From Marasmius tenuissimus (lineage: Eukaryota; Basidiomycota; Agaricomycetes; Agaricales; Marasmiaceae): a stretch of 64,000 nucleotides of DNA. Positions within the stretch are counted from its first letter, which is position 1; every line of letters begins with the position of its first letter. This document shows positions 42,907 through 55,400 of this stretch, piece by piece. A program made the position numbers and the translations under genes. Location: NCBI GenBank assembly GCA_029532415.1, contig JAQOTA010000027.1, positions 248,001-312,000 of the forward strand, written 5' to 3'. The notes below the pieces were generated by a model. The model made no database searches, had not been told where the DNA came from, and was given only the letters and a program-made list of their open reading frames with translations.

Positions 42907-44724
42907 TCACTTGTAAATCTCCTCCGCGATAACGATATTTATGGGACCAAAAGACTCCTGGAGTTCCTTTACCTCCCTAGCGGACACGTAACTGAGCTCA
43001 AAGGGGATAACGGTCTGCTGAGGTCTCCCCGAATCGCACTGCCTGGTATACCGGATGAGTGAAAATTCCCGTAACGGATATGAATGAAGCCCTCTGTTAT
43101 TCAGCATGTCCAGGGCAAGCTCTACGGTCTGTGCGTCCACAGTGATCCCTTCTAACCGGAGCTTGAGATTTTTCAGTTTCGGGAGGAACGTAAATTCATG
43201 TTCGGAAGACCTCTCGTTAAGTTTCGAGAGTATGGCGACGAGGAAAGGGTCAAGATAATCGCCGTTGGCCCCGTTAGCCTTTAGGCGGGTCGTAACAGTG
43301 AGTTTGAACTCAACAAGAGAGCCGGACAACGACTCGAGGAGGGAGAGTACGGCGTATCTCGAAGGATCCAAGTTGGGCATGTGGTGAAGCCTCAACGACA
43401 TCGTCTCGAGGGGGGAGGAAGATCGGGAAAGCATACTAAGAGACGGTGTGGCAACGAGAGAGCGGCAGTAGAGATGGAATTCCTTGAGGGAGGGCGCCGT
43501 GATGGAGGAGAAAAAGAACGATTGAAGCGGATCAAGTTCCCCTTCCGTGTAGTCATGGATTGTCATGCCTGTGAGTCGGGATAAGATGACTTTTATTTGT
43601 GGCTGGACGGGCGAGAGGGTATTCCGTCCGTCGTGATCATGGAAGCTGCATTTGAGATATAACGAGTGCATATTCTTGCACCTCGCTAGATCCTGAAGCA
43701 AATTGACCGGAAACCCCGTATGGTAGTCTTTTGCATCAAAAGCATGAATAGCGAGTCCAGTAAGCTGAGAGTGCGGAAGTAAGGCCAGCTGGTGCGCATG
43801 AAACAGCTTCGAAGCCGTGAGATGAGGCACATTGCCCATAGCACGCCAGAGCCAACTCTCCTTGTCTATGGGACGGGAAGTCGCCCCAAGGGTTAACTTT
43901 CTCACATGCCACAGATTCACTGTGCGATCTGTCGGGAGTGCTTCATATCCATCGCCTTGTAATGCCAGGATCGCGCATCGCTGAAGATGGGGACAAAGTA
44001 TTTCCCATAAATCCGCGCCGTATCTCCAAAACTGCCACCTCTCGCGACGCCTCGCTTTCCGTTGTATCAGAAGGTTAAGGCCGCAGCCCTTGGAGTTTTT
44101 GAGATGGAGTGCAAGTGGTCCTCGGAAGTCCCGGCCAACCAGGTCAAGTTCCACGCTGATGGACGACCAGAGGACTGGTGAACCACTGATAATGACTCTC
44201 CACTTCCTGCAGACGTGAGTAAGGGCAATTGTCGGCATTTCGTAGATCATTCTGCCTGTAAGCTCGCATTGGTCGATGACGAGGGAGTGCCGGTTGTAGG
44301 AGAAACAGAGGAAAGTGAAGATGAGCTGCCATATCTCCACCGGTACTCTGCGACAAGCAGAGAGAGCAGACCGGTACAGTGTGAGGTTTCCCTCCAATGT
44401 CGACGTTTTCTTCCTCAACGTGCTTATTCTCTCCTCTAGAACCGTGATAAGTTGGTCATTTTGCTGAATTACGGTCTGATCCTTGTCTAACAAATTCCGC
44501 AGCAACGAGACATCCACATCAGTCGGAACGTAGGTGGACTGTACGAATTGAGGGTGAGTTGTGAGACACTCGTGAGGTATCGGCAGACATTCGCGCTCCC
44601 GGCAGACAAGACGCGACTTTTGCTTCATTGTCGCGTAAAATCTTATGAGGAGGCTTGGGTTGAGTAGGCGGCTATGTGCGAAGATCAACTTCGGAACAGA
44701 GGCATAGTGCGAAACCTGACACAT
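42907..44724 (-). CDS. F-box protein with LRR-like region
   Basis: Single 605-codon frame. A coiled coil (LLRNLLDKDQTVIQQNDQLI...EERISTLRKK, about residues 75-115) precedes the F-box (RVPVEIWQLIFTFLCF ... LTHVCRKWRVIISGSPVLW, about 125-190). The C-terminal two thirds carry leucine-rich segments. Expected role is substrate recognition for an SCF ubiquitin ligase. It is a more distant relative of the 17.9-26.9 kb F-box family. The initial 33 residues before MKQKS may be untranslated. Confidence 0.85.
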   Translation of the reverse strand: MCQVSHYASVPKLIFAHSRLLNPSLLIRFYATMKQKSRLVCRERECLPIPHECLTTHPQFVQSTYVPTDVDVSLLRNLLDKDQTVIQQNDQLITVLEERISTLRKKTSTLEGNLTLYRSALSACRRVPVEIWQLIFTFLCFSYNRHSLVIDQCELTGRMIYEMPTIALTHVCRKWRVIISGSPVLWSSISVELDLVGRDFRGPLALHLKNSKGCGLNLLIQRKARRRERWQFWRYGADLWEILCPHLQRCAILALQGDGYEALPTDRTVNLWHVRKLTLGATSRPIDKESWLWRAMGNVPHLTASKLFHAHQLALLPHSQLTGLAIHAFDAKDYHTGFPVNLLQDLARCKNMHSLYLKCSFHDHDGRNTLSPVQPQIKVILSRLTGMTIHDYTEGELDPLQSFFFSSITAPSLKEFHLYCRSLVATPSLSMLSRSSSPLETMSLRLHHMPNLDPSRYAVLSLLESLSGSLVEFKLTVTTRLKANGANGDYLDPFLVAILSKLNERSSEHEFTFLPKLKNLKLRLEGITVDAQTVELALDMLNNRGLHSYPLREFSLIRYTRQCDSGRPQQTVIPFELSYVSAREVKELQESFGPINIVIAEEIYK

Positions 44725-44846
44725 ACCAATGATGCCAGGATGTCTCTACCAAAACGCCGGCTTTATGTGGCTGAGGAGTCCAATTTCTCGTGATGGTGGG
44801 TTGATATACGCGAATTGGGACGGGTCACGTGGAAGCTTGAGGCAAG

Positions 44847-45230
44847 TCAGTAAAGGCTATCGTTCCCACGGTGCCCCTCACGATTAGCCAGCTCAGGAAG
44901 GCCTCTTCGACCGCTGACAGAGCCACCGAGCACGCCATTGACACTGTCGATGACACCACCATCACCATTCGTTGTCATCATCTCTTGCCCTTTGGTCTGG
45001 CCGCGCAGCGGTTGTCCCTTTTCATCACGACCACGCATTCTACGCCGCTTTCTTGTTTGAATTTCCTTCGGCTTCAATCAACATCGAGGTGTGGAAGAAA
45101 ACCGCTGCATAGTTCAATTCATGCGCCGAATACGGAATTTGTAGGGAAAGCGCCAAGGTTGGGATCCTGGCGAGTCTCGTTGGCTCTTTTCGATTGTTTT
45201 TTTCTTCTTTTGATTCACTGAGCTTCTTGT
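44847..45230 (-). CDS. Possible small basic protein, uncertain model
   Basis: The minus-strand frame 44847-45077 reads as plausible protein (KRRRMRGRDEKGQPLRG, GGVIDSVNGVLGGSVSGRRG). A coherent upstream stretch near 45180-45120 (NETRQDPNLGAFPTNSVFGA) may be an earlier exon. Family not recognised; exon joins not established. Confidence 0.35.
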
Positions 45231-45338
45231 CGTTATAGGATCGATCAAAGCCTTTCGCCGACGACTGAAGACCTCCTCCGCTCTTCTCTTCAATTCTGTC
45301 GCCGTTGCGAGGCTCGCCGGGTCGTGAGGTTGGTCATT

Positions 45339-45830
45339 TCATTTTGGTGGGGCTTCTGTAAGTTGACTCTCAGCTGACTGATCGTAGAATTCTCCAGGGT
45401 GGACCGTGGAAAGGGCTGCTAGGATCATGAAAACCCCACGCGGATTGATCACGTCAGGAGGAATCGGGTGAGTTCCGGCAACTCTGCGTTGAGACCCACG
45501 CTCAACGAATTCTGCGATCTTGTAGATGTTGAACGTTGAACCCACGCCAGCTTGGAAGATGGCAATGGTATCAAATCCTTGGTCGAGGCCCCGTCCGATG
45601 TCTTATTTCTGGGTCGTGTCCAATCCTCCCAATGCTTCTTCACACTCACATCGCCACGTTCACGTTCACGCTCACAGAGAACACGCCGCCGTATCATCGT
45701 GTTACTCACACACAAGAGCAAGCTGAGTCACTTCCAAAGACTTGTGCAGGTCGCGTACACATACCCAGCGACCACGCGCACAATTTTCGGGTGCCGAAGG
45801 CTGCTGACCAAGTTCGAGGCTGGATCATCG
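45339..45830 (-). CDS. C-terminal exons of an unidentified protein
   Basis: On the minus strand a stretch near 45820-45770 (SNLVSSLRHPKIVRVVA) joins in phase across an intron of about 160 bp to 45339-45605: DIGRGLDQGFDTIAIFQAGV, then FNIYKIAEFVERGSQRRVAG and a Pro-rich end TEAPPK. The phase agreement and protein-like sequence suggest a real gene, but I could not find its start and do not recognise the family. Confidence 0.4.
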
Positions 45831-45849
45831 ACGGTGAGGTAACATGTTC

Positions 45850-46243
45850 CACCAAGACTCGAGCGTTTCAGTCATTATTAATAGCTTTTCGAGCTATTCA
45901 GAGGCCAGCTTCGGGCTTGGCTTGGGCTGGACCTCACGTGCGTCAGGTTAGACATGCATTCTGGGTGGAGGAGGATTTGTCAGTGTGCCCCAGGTCCGCA
46001 AAATCGGTAGAATGTGCAAGCTGGTGAGCCATTGGCATCTATCTCACACTGGTAATCATGCAGACCGGTGGTATTGTTTGTACTTATCGTCATATTGCCA
46101 GCCGGCCCAAAGGTTCAACAATAAATACGATCTACTTTTCGTCTCCCACCCCCAGCTTCATCCTAACTTTTGGGGCTGCCACATCGTATGTCTGTTTCTC
46201 CTCTTTCATATTTGATCATGAGCGTTACTCACGCTTTATCAAG
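45850..46243. other. Upstream region of methyltransferase A
   Basis: Contains a probable 5' UTR intron that starts gtatgtctgtttctcc (about 46186) and ends aag directly before the start codon at 46244. The same arrangement is seen in copy B. Confidence 0.5.
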
Positions 46244-47097
46244 ATGCAACTCACCGCTGCGCTCAGCGTAATTTCCGAGCTCTATCGCGCCTTCTGTTTC
46301 GCGCTCGTTCCGACTCTCAGAGATCTTTGGTTCAACCCAATGCTCATATTCGACATCTCCCGAGTCATCATGGCGCATGTCTGGGTCGGATTTGCTGAAG
46401 GAACGAACGAGGAAGGTCGCCAGGTGAAAGAGGCCTTGATAACTCCCTACGCGAAAGGCGTGGTTCTTGATCTTGGCGCAGGTGAGTTCGTTGTCTCCCT
46501 GAAGATTGTCGTTATTGGCTTACCAAAGCCTCAGGCCATGGCCATACGGTGGACTTTCTCGTCCGCTCGAAAGTAACAACTTACATCGCGCTGGAACCAA
46601 ACCACGATATGCATCCGTTACTCCGCCAGCGAGCTAACGCTGCAGGATACTTAGAATCAGACGGATCTTTCATCTTGGTCCCTTGCTCCGCCTCGGAAAC
46701 CCAGAAAGTCCTCGATACCATCGATCGAGGTCCACACCCGGTCGACACGGTCATTTCGATCTTGACAATCTGCACGATACCTGCGCCGGAACGCACCATA
46801 ACCCTACTCGTTCGCGATCTGCTGAAATCGGGCGGCGAATTCATCTTTCACGAGCATGTCCTCAGTCATAGGAGCGATGTCGCTTGGTGGCAAAAGTTTT
46901 GGGCGCCACTTTGGTGTCTAATGTTCGATGGATGTAGGCTGGATCGCCCCTCGCACCTATGGATCGAAGGCATGAAGAATATGAGCGGTAACGGGGAAGA
47001 GGTATCGATGTGGAGAGAGGGAGAATCTTGGAGTAAGCCGGGAGAATCGGAAGAAAACATTTGGTGGCGTCAGCAGGGACGATTTGTCAAGGCTTAG
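46244..47097 (+). CDS. SAM-dependent methyltransferase, tandem copy A
   Basis: Exons 46244-46481 and 46535-47097 (801 nt, 266 residues). The SAM-binding motif I is VVLDLGAGHGHTV, made by splicing; the acidic residue after beta-2 is in YIALEPNHDM. Motif IV lies in VDTVISILTICTIP, followed by LLKSGGEFIFHEHV. This layout is of the class I type-11 family, close to METTL7-like proteins. The hydrophobic N-terminal stretch (LYRAFCFALVPTLRDLW) may associate with a membrane, as in METTL7. Acceptor substrate unknown. It is about 85% identical to copy B, 800 bp downstream. Confidence 0.85.
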
Positions 47098-47718
47098 CGA
47101 CGGTCTAGCTCGGTGGAGGCACGCACAATATTCGATGGTGCCAATGCGATGATGGTGATGGTCGGTTAGTTAGTACTGTTGGGGCGATAGTTCATGGTAA
47201 TGTCACAATGGGCGTTATTTTTGGCCTGGGGGATCCAACCGTCGGGCTCATAGGCTGCATAGTCGATTGTCCCGATCCACCTATCCAAAAAAATCATCAG
47301 CCCTTCAGTGATCGAGATGTACAGTCAACTCACCTTGAAAGTGGATGTCAGGGTTGAATATTGCGAGCGAGAGTTCACTCCTACCCACCGAGTTGGGACG
47401 GGCTTGACGATGTGCGTGGTCATCAGTGTTCATGCATAAGTGATTTCTTTGTACGATTGAGGCTGACATACTCCAGTCGATAAGAAGTTCTATAGCAGCC
47501 CATATCGAAAGGTTGTCGTGTGGCAGAACTGAGGGAGATGGTCTCACATCCGTCGGATGTCGACCAACCGAGCGAGGGTAATGAATCAAGATATTACCGG
47601 GAGAGATATAAGAAGATTGTTTGAAGATAGACGTTTCCGCATCGTTCAAGGGAGTCAAAAACAAAGGACGTTAAGTAATAATTCGCGGTAGCCCGGCCCG
47701 ACGATTTCCGGCCGGTTG
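47098..47718. other. Spacer between the methyltransferase copies
   Basis: No gene supported. It holds the 3' end of copy A and the promoter of copy B. Confidence 0.4.
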
Positions 47719-47727
47719 TATAAATAC
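47719..47727 (+). promoter_or_regulatory. TATA box of methyltransferase B
   Basis: TATAAATAC about 125 bp before the start codon. A 5' UTR intron (gtatgtgtttctc ... ctcttttcag) ends exactly at the ATG. Confidence 0.6.
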
Positions 47728-47850
47728 TTACGACAAGCCAATGCAATCCTTCCTTCCTTCCACCTTCATCGACTGAGCTCCACAGCAGCTGCCGCATCGT
47801 ATGTGTTTCTCTCCTCCTCCGTATCTGAGTATCACTAAAACTCTTTTCAG

Positions 47851-48716
47851 ATGCAACTCTCGGCTGCGTTGAGTGTAATTTCTGAGCTTTATCGCGCCTT
47901 CTGTTTTGCGCTAGTCCCGACTCTCAGAGATCTCTGGTTCAACCCGATGCTCATAGGCGACATTTCCCGAGTCATCATGACACACGTCTGGGTTGGCTTT
48001 GCTGAAGGAACGAATGAAGGAGGTCGTCCGGTGAAGGAGAAGTTGATAACTCCCCACGCGAAGGGCGTGGTTCTTGACCTTGGTGCAGGTGAGTTTGCTG
48101 CACCGTAGGGTTATTACAATAATGAACTCATACGATCATTAATACGCCGTTAGGCCATGGACATACAGTTGACTTCCTCGACCGTTCAAAAATCACAACC
48201 TACATCGCACTGGAGCCGAACCGGGACATGCATCGGTTGCTCCGCCAACGAGCGAATGCTGCAGGATACTCGGAATCAGACGGATCTCTCATCGTGCTCT
48301 CTTGTTACGCCCAAGATACCCAGAAAATCCTCGATATCATCAACCGAGGTCCACACCCGGTCGACACGGTCATTTCGGTGTTGACAGTCTGTACAATACC
48401 TGCGCCAGAACGCACTATGACATTACTCGTTCGCGATCTGCTCAAGTCGGGCGGCGAGCTCCTTTTTTACGAGCACGTTCTCAGTCACAGAAGCGACGTT
48501 GCTTGGTGGCAAAAGTTTTGGGCGCCGCTGTGGTGTCTATTGTTTGATGGATGCCGGCTGGATCGCCCCTCGCACATCTGGATAGAAGGCATGAAAGATG
48601 TGAGCAGCAATGGGGAGCAGATGTCGATGTGGAGGGAGGGAAAATCTTGGGGTAAACCGGGAGAATCAGAGGAAAACATCTGGTGGCATCAGCAGGGACG
48701 TTTCGTCAGGGCTTAA
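47851..48716 (+). CDS. SAM-dependent methyltransferase, tandem copy B
   Basis: Exons 47851-48088 and 48154-48716 (801 nt, 266 residues), the same exon lengths as copy A. Motif I is again VVLDLGAGHGHTV across the intron, followed by YIALEPNRDM and a similar C-terminus rich in Trp (WWQKFWAPLWCLLF, ENIWWHQQGRFVRA). Both copies keep all motifs and seem functional. Differences cluster at a few loop positions (for example LSCYAQDTQK versus VPCSASETQK), which could alter substrate choice. Confidence 0.85.
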
Positions 48717-49263
48717 GCGCTTAATATTAATGGTGGCCTCAGAGGTCTCAGGCGTTTTCTTGGAGAGGCGCCTGACGATTGATGATGATGTTACACTGGT
48801 AGACGCTACTGACGCGGACTGTCATACAGGCACCTATGCCAAGTTTTTAGGTAGTGCTTGATTATGGATTGCCGCTACCTTAATCGTATTGTCTGAAGAG
48901 ACATGCCGCGCGAACCAGTGATTCGAGGTGCATTATTATCAGAAATGGATCACATTTGACTGGATGAGCACGGCCGCGGCGTTGCTGTTCTTGGATAGTC
49001 TATTTCAAGGCTGATAAGTCTGTTATGATCCCCATAGTCACTTATGCCAATGTGCCTTCAGATCATCTACCAGCATCCCGTCGCTCAAACTCTGTCGCAT
49101 CGCGCCTTCACCAAGCAATCGGAGCGGACGTCCCTGTCGGTGTTGTGTAGGTTCCCTCATGTCGGCTTACATAGATAGCGCGTTGACCACGATTTTTACA
49201 GAGCAGGACCTTGTGTAAGATTCCTGTTTTGACCCATCGACAAACTCCTGTGCTGACCACTAG
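48717..49263. other. Spacer; possible first exons of the next gene
   Basis: The frame near 49055-49150 (ASRRSNSVASRLHQAIGADV) and a short stretch ending at 49214 may be 5' exons of the membrane-protein gene that follows, by analogy with the copy at 55602. Their joins were not resolved. Confidence 0.35.
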
Positions 49264-50439
49264 CTACCCCAAAGGTCATCGGCTACTTGCTGAACTGGGG
49301 CCTATTCGGCGTGCTCTGTGCACAAGTCTGTGAGTGTTCCACCGTGACTCCAATTGTCTCCCGGACGTTGCTTGGCTCATAAACACCAGTTCTGTATTAT
49401 CTAGCATTCCCCCGTGATAGAAGGAGCGTGAAGACGCTTGTGTACAGCTTGTTGGTATTGGACTTTGTCCAGATTGTCGTCGTCACAAACGATATTTTCA
49501 TCAAGTACAGCCTAGAGTTTACGAATGTCCAAGGATTGTGGGCAATGAGGCATGCTTGGTTTTCGATTCCAATGATGAGCGCCATCAGTAAGTCGAAGAT
49601 TATGGTCTCTCGGAATCCGCGTACTGAGCTTCCCCTCCCGTAGACGCGACTGCAGTGCAACTGTTCTTTGCTCATCGTATCACGATGCTATCCGAGTCAA
49701 AATCCCTTGGTTTATTGGTCGCAATCGTAGGTTCATGCTCAACTGTGGGGAAACCGACGGCTCACGAAGTCTTGGACGTTGACATGGACAGATGGCCATC
49801 ACAGCAGGTACTGGTGGGATCACGACTGGTGTCCAAGCTAAAATCATAGACAACTTTGCTGAAATCGCGACGAAGGCCCGGGCTGCGTTGACGGTACCTG
49901 AACCTTTGGCTTCGTTCCGTCGACAACCCCTGCTCATTATTGTTGTAGATTTGGCTGACCGTCAGTGGTGCTTGCGATCTAGCCATTGCTGTTTGTATGA
50001 CCGTAATCGTGAGCGACTTCGATGCATCTCGTCTACCCTTTTACATGAGTATAACTAACGTCTTCGTCTAGCTATACAAGAAGAAACCCTGTTTAAACCC
50101 TGAGAGTGAAACCAACGATGTTGTCACGAAGATCATCCGATTGGTTGTTCACTCACAGGTACACATTCGATCTCATCTCCAAGCTCTTGCTCCGACCGAA
50201 CCTAACAGTTCGCTGTAGCTACACTCGCCATACTTACCGTCATACTCTTCTTCACCTTTCCCAATCGATCTTAATGAAACGCGCCGCTCGATGTGTTAGG
50301 GAAGCTCTACTCCAATAACCTGATGGTCATCCCCAATAGAAGGATGAAAATCTCCGACGGCATGATGCCGACCAGATCTTCAAGTAGGGTTTCCAGTCTC
50401 AGTTTTGAGCCCTGTCGGAGCGATCAAACTCTGCCATGA
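49264..50439 (+). pseudogene. DUF6534-like multi-pass membrane protein, broken copy
   Basis: Exons 49264-49329, 49390-49587, 49644-49726, 49792-49893, 49949-50008, 50072-50158 and a last one from about 50218 match those of the copies at 51156 and 55602. Conserved stretches: VIGYLLNWGLFGVL, YYLAFPRDRRSVKTLVY, GGITTGVQAKIIDNF. Two lesions are visible. The sixth exon is 87 nt instead of 91, shifting the frame. In the last exon the expected Tyr-Trp codons are replaced by TAA TGA (FPNRS, stop, stop, NAPLDVLGKLYSNN). The family is fungal with about seven membrane helices and no known function. Confidence 0.8.
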
Positions 50440-50456
50440 GGTTTGACTTCATAGGT

Positions 50457-51000
50457 GCTGATTAGCTACAGATTACACGTCGCCTGTAAATAATTCGTAG
50501 CGTTGAATGTATACCTTGTTTACCATGCATTGGTGGTCTAACAGCTGTGGCGTGGGATGTCATTAGGCGCTCGTTCAGCCACAATCGAACTGAAACAACG
50601 CCATATATTTGGGGTCCACATCTAAGTATATCGGGCTCTTGATAGCCCAGCGGTATGTAGCGTATGTAAGTAGATCGGTATGTAAGTAAGAGGGGCTGGA
50701 GGCAGCAAGTTCGAGCCGGCCCCCCCTTTTAGTCTTTAGATCAAAAACCTAGTATACCGTGGCCAGCGGCTTTTACTGTCATGTTTCCTACCATGATATC
50801 TTTTCAAGATAATCAAATGCATACGTAACTCGAATTTAACACAAGCGGGTTTCGCTCCAGTTTGCTATGGCTCGCTGACCCGGAAGGGCGGGAAATCTGG
50901 GTGCCTTGAAGGCCTGCGCCCACCAGCGTACACCCGGCCATGGATTCATGACCCGTGTGTAGGTTTGTGCAACAATCCGCGACCGTAATAGATAATATAT
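50457..51000. repeat. Dispersed repeat, copy B
   Basis: Same element as 16769-17345. Contains ggctcttgatagcccagcgg, ggggctggaggcagcaag, ttcgagccggccccccc. Here too it begins just after a gene's end (18 bp after the last stop of the broken membrane-protein gene). Confidence 0.7.
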
Positions 51001-51155
51001 TTGCTTTCGTTATTTTACTACTGCAGATACAGAGGACGAGCTTGGGAACTTAATTACTGTTACAATTTCCCCGACAGGAAAGACCCTCACACCATATGAT
51101 GAGTCGATGGGGCTGAGTACGGATGGGTACCTGCCTGTCAAAGGGAAACTTTAAG

Positions 51156-52465
51156 TCACACATCGAGTAGAGAATGCGAGGAAAGGTCGGAGTTTCTCAC
51201 CGGTGAGGGCAAACTGAGTTCTGCCCTTACATTTTCGTTGCCATCGAAATCATCCTTCGACTCCCAAATCTCGCGCTGGATGTTGATAACGGGCATATCC
51301 GCCTGCGCCACGCTGCTCTGGCCATTGCGGGCTCCCGACTGAGTTTTATAATGGGAAAAACTAGTCTGTGGTCCAGATGTATTTGTCCCGTCAGAGATTT
51401 TCATTCGGCTGTTGAGAATGACCAAGAGGTTGTTGGAGTACAGTTTCCCCAAGAAATCCGTGGGAGCGTTCCAATAGGACGCCTTAGGGAAGACAAAATA
51501 CAGAATGACAATGAGGATAGCGAGTACAGCTAAGTTTTATTTCAGATCCTGGTTGGAGTATGATATAGGCGTTTTGACTCGCACCTGTCAGTGTGCCGGT
51601 TTCGACAGTCAAACGAATAATGTTCGTGATCACGTCGTCAGTTTTGGCGTTGAACCCAGTTCGCTTCTTGGAAAGCTTTACGATGTCGTGAGGGACATGA
51701 ACGAAAGGGTTTGGGGGCGTTGTGTATGGACTCACAATCAGGGTCATGGCAGCTGCAATGACTAGGTCGCATGCTGCTGTCGTAGTCAACCAAATCTGCA
51801 AGGTTGATCAACAAGAATCCGGAGGGACTCGACCATTCCCGACACACCGTTATTGCGACCTTTGCCTTCGCTGAAAGTTGCGGAAGGTTGTTGACGATCT
51901 TGGCTTGCACGCCGGTAGTGAGCCCCCCTGCTCCTCCGATGATGGCCAGCTGTAAAGACTTTGTGAGTCCTACTTCACGCCCGAGGGAGAACCTGCATAC
52001 AATCGCGATTAAGGCCGCAAGTAACTTTGATTCCGACAGTCTCATGATACGATGAGCGAAAAACAGCTGCACCGCGATTGCGTCTACAGAGTTTAGAAGA
52101 GGTTAGTACAAGTACTGAGAGATTCCAAAATGGTCCAGTACGTACTGATAGCACCTATAATTGGGAATGAGAGCCAACCTGTCCCGACCTCTGCTAGAGC
52201 CCTCACATTCCCGAACCCTAGGCCGTACTTGACGAAGGCTTCATGGGTAACGAGAACGCTCTGCGCAGCGTCCATCAAAAATAAGCCATACACTAGTGCC
52301 TTCATAGTCCATTTGTCCCGGGGGAACGCCAGGTAATAGAGGACTTGGACCCAGTAGTTCGAGACGATGTCAAGGCAAAAGCAAAGTGATCCACGTACAG
52401 ACTTGGACAACAAGCACGCCAAACAGGCCCCAGTTCAAGAGGTATCCTATGAGCTTTATGATGGC
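51156..52465 (-). CDS. DUF6534-like multi-pass membrane protein
   Basis: Exons on the minus strand: 52399-52465, 52146-52343, 52001-52083, 51848-51949, 51736-51795, 51585-51675, 51156-51529. They encode 324 residues with all phases consistent; the exon lengths 198, 83, 102, 60 and 91 equal those of the 55602 gene. One or more short 5' exons remain unresolved. The start of the visible part is IKLIGYLLNWGLFGVL, followed by further hydrophobic helices. The DUF6534 hallmark is TDDVITNIIRLTVETGTLT, then the last helix and LGKLYSNNLLVILNSR, with a hydrophilic cytosolic tail. It appears intact. It is on the opposite strand to its two relatives. Function of this basidiomycete family is unknown; a receptor-like role has no direct support. 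Confidence 0.8.
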
Positions 52466-55400
52466 CTATAGTCAGTGTGTGGTTCAACTAAAACGATACT
52501 AACGAATGTCTCACCACTGGCCCGGCCCTATGGACACGTCAACACTGTTCACGTCGCGGAGCATGCTACAAGAGGACTTACATAGGACCGATGTTAGGAG
52601 GCTCAGCTCTTTCCACGAGCATTCTGTTCAACCGACTGCTAAGGGAGTAGACGGATCGAGGGATCGAAGGAATGTCATGTTGCACAGGCTCTATATGAAG
52701 GCCAAATGTGTTGTGAAGAACGGCTTGGGATTACTAATACCAGTATCATTTTTGTTCGAGCATGTTCAACTGAATGATCGACAAGTGCCTGTACCAAAGA
52801 TGGCTAGAGAGGTCAGTTGACGGTGGGTAAAGTAAAGGAGGCTGACCTTCGAAATGATGTATCACATCTGAAGATCTGAAGGGATACCACGGTGACTGCT
52901 GTGTCCACCGTACAGGCCGGCTCTAGCAGGTGCGTGCGAGCTTTTAAGGGTCAAGCAAGCATAGGGTGTATGATTCTCGAGGCTCAAGGCCGTGATGGAG
53001 TTGCCGAAGGATTAGGAGATTCATAAGGTTTTGGGCGTCACCGCCTTATCGCCTTCGTTGCGACACGACGGGATCTGCACAAGCGTACCCACCAGAAAGG
53101 AGGCCAATGTCAAGGATGTTTGATACCGTAGCCTAAGAATAAGATCCGAAAACATACCTGTGTAGAAACCCTTACGGTTTTCAGCTTTAAAAACGAGAGG
53201 CTTCCTTTGGCAGCGACTCCATCATAAATCTGCCATGGAGTTGAATATAGCGCTCGGCGATATGAAGGCTCGAGGGAGACAGCGGGGGAGAGCTGGTCTG
53301 GTACCATGATTGACTGATTGACGCTTTTGGTAGGGCGTCTCCTGTCGATCGTTCAAGTTGTGATTGATTGAGCCCCATCGGAAAAAGAGAGAAGGGCGTA
53401 CCCTGTGAATCAAAAGCATCGGACCGAGGCGCCCATACTCTTTGAGAAGGTTAAGCCACTCGCGAGCTTGGTCTACATCTGGCTCACATACTCTTGCCAA
53501 GGTTGAACGTCGAACGTTGAGGTTGAGGTTGAAGCCGAGCTTCAGCCTTGAGCGCCGCAAATTCTATTCGGGGCCCGGCCCGCGGCCCGTACAACCCTTG
53601 AGCCTTGACTCCGATTGAGCCAACCTGAATCGTTCGGCGTTCAACTGGCACTACCATGGTCTTTCCTCCTGCAAAACCTGACCCATTTCAACACCTCTAT
53701 AAGCTCAACATTCAAACGAAGCCCTTCAGGCTGATTCTGGTCATCATCTTTGTCGCCATACTTAACTCACCGCCGGTTCGCCGTAAGCAACGAAAAATCG
53801 TGCATCTGGTTTATCCAAGCAGGAGGTTTGATTCTTTGTGCTCGTCTTAGATGTGGTACAAGTATGGTGAGCGTAGCATCTGGCCTTGGACGCTATACTC
53901 TTTTCTAATGCTGGTCGAGATTAGTATGTACCGGCAGAACACCAACTTGATATTCTCAATATTGCCTTCACTCATCGCAGCCCTTGACATTACGCCTTTG
54001 TTCATCAACTTCGCTCAAGTCCAACTTCATGTTGACATTGATAATCACAGGTGAATCTGCGCTTTGCACTCGTTCACATGTCTGGTTTCATTCCCGACCG
54101 GTGTTGATTTTGGTGGGGTTTAGACTGTTTTCGACTCATGGGTTACGGTGAGTACATATCTGTGCCATTTCCCAACTGACGAGTACCGTGCTGCATCGAA
54201 ATCGTAGATTCGGAAGAACAAATACGCCCCATACCAAGGGTCAAGCATCCAGCTCGAAAAAAACTGCGAGTTGGATTATCGTATGGGAACGATTTCTCTA
54301 CATAGGCTTTTCACTCTGACACCGCACCGCCCATAAACCTCACGACAGATTTGAATTTCTGGATGCCCTTGTTTCATCCCCGTTTTCGGTTTCCCATCGA
54401 CACACTCGCACTTGATGGTGCGGGTGTTGGCGGAAGCGATCTACCTGTTCCAATGGACAGGCTCTGGCATGTGGCCTCAGTTGTCTTATTGGGGATGTGG
54501 TTGTCGAGATAGTTTGGTAATGGATGGGAAGCCAGCAGTTGGGGCACCCAAAGCCTGTTTTCCAGATTGCCCTGTAATACGACAGAACGACTTATCTTCT
54601 GTGTTAGTTTTACAGACAGCCAGCCAGGCTAGGATTGCCCCACCCTTTCTGTACGGTCATGTGCTTGTCCAAGGATCAGTCCCAGGAACCCAGAGCTAAA
54701 CATGGATGTCGTGAACCGCACCCCAATGTAGTCAATGATTCTCATACCTATCATGATGCTGCGCTTGAATATCACACGGCAGCAATTTGCTGGTGAGGCG
54801 CTGTTTCAACTTCTCACATGCCTTGGAGGACATGCGACCCGAAGGCCACCCCCCTTGATTCCTACCAGTTTATAATTCTGATGAAACTGCGTCTGCTGAT
54901 GATAATGGTCATAGAACCCGCCGAAGTACATTTCTCATGGCCTCTGTCGCTCTGACGCGGACAAAGCGGCAGTGGTTCAAACGTCCACCGGTCGCCGACA
55001 CCTGTCATTGGATGTAACGGTATTCACGGACGTACAAGTGGGTGCCCTTCACTGATCTCGAATATCTCACTGACATGAATAGGGACCCCATAGGCAATCA
55101 TTGCCTTCACGGCAGGTCACCCACCTGTCCCAAGACTTATAAATACCATCGTAATACACGGGTTCTGCCGCTTTGGCCTTAGCACTGTATCAACACGCAT
55201 ACGCTGTGCAACTCGATGATTTCGACCGCTGCGAGCCTCGAGGTACTGATCTATCGGCCAGCACGGTCAGTCGAATCCAGGTTGAACCTTATGGTTCACC
55301 TGTGCCGATAGCTTCAATAGAAGGGCCGCGAGGTCCTGGCAGCCTAAAGGACTCCAGATACGGTATGATGGGCTCTATTTTGCCCCGCAAATACGTCAAT

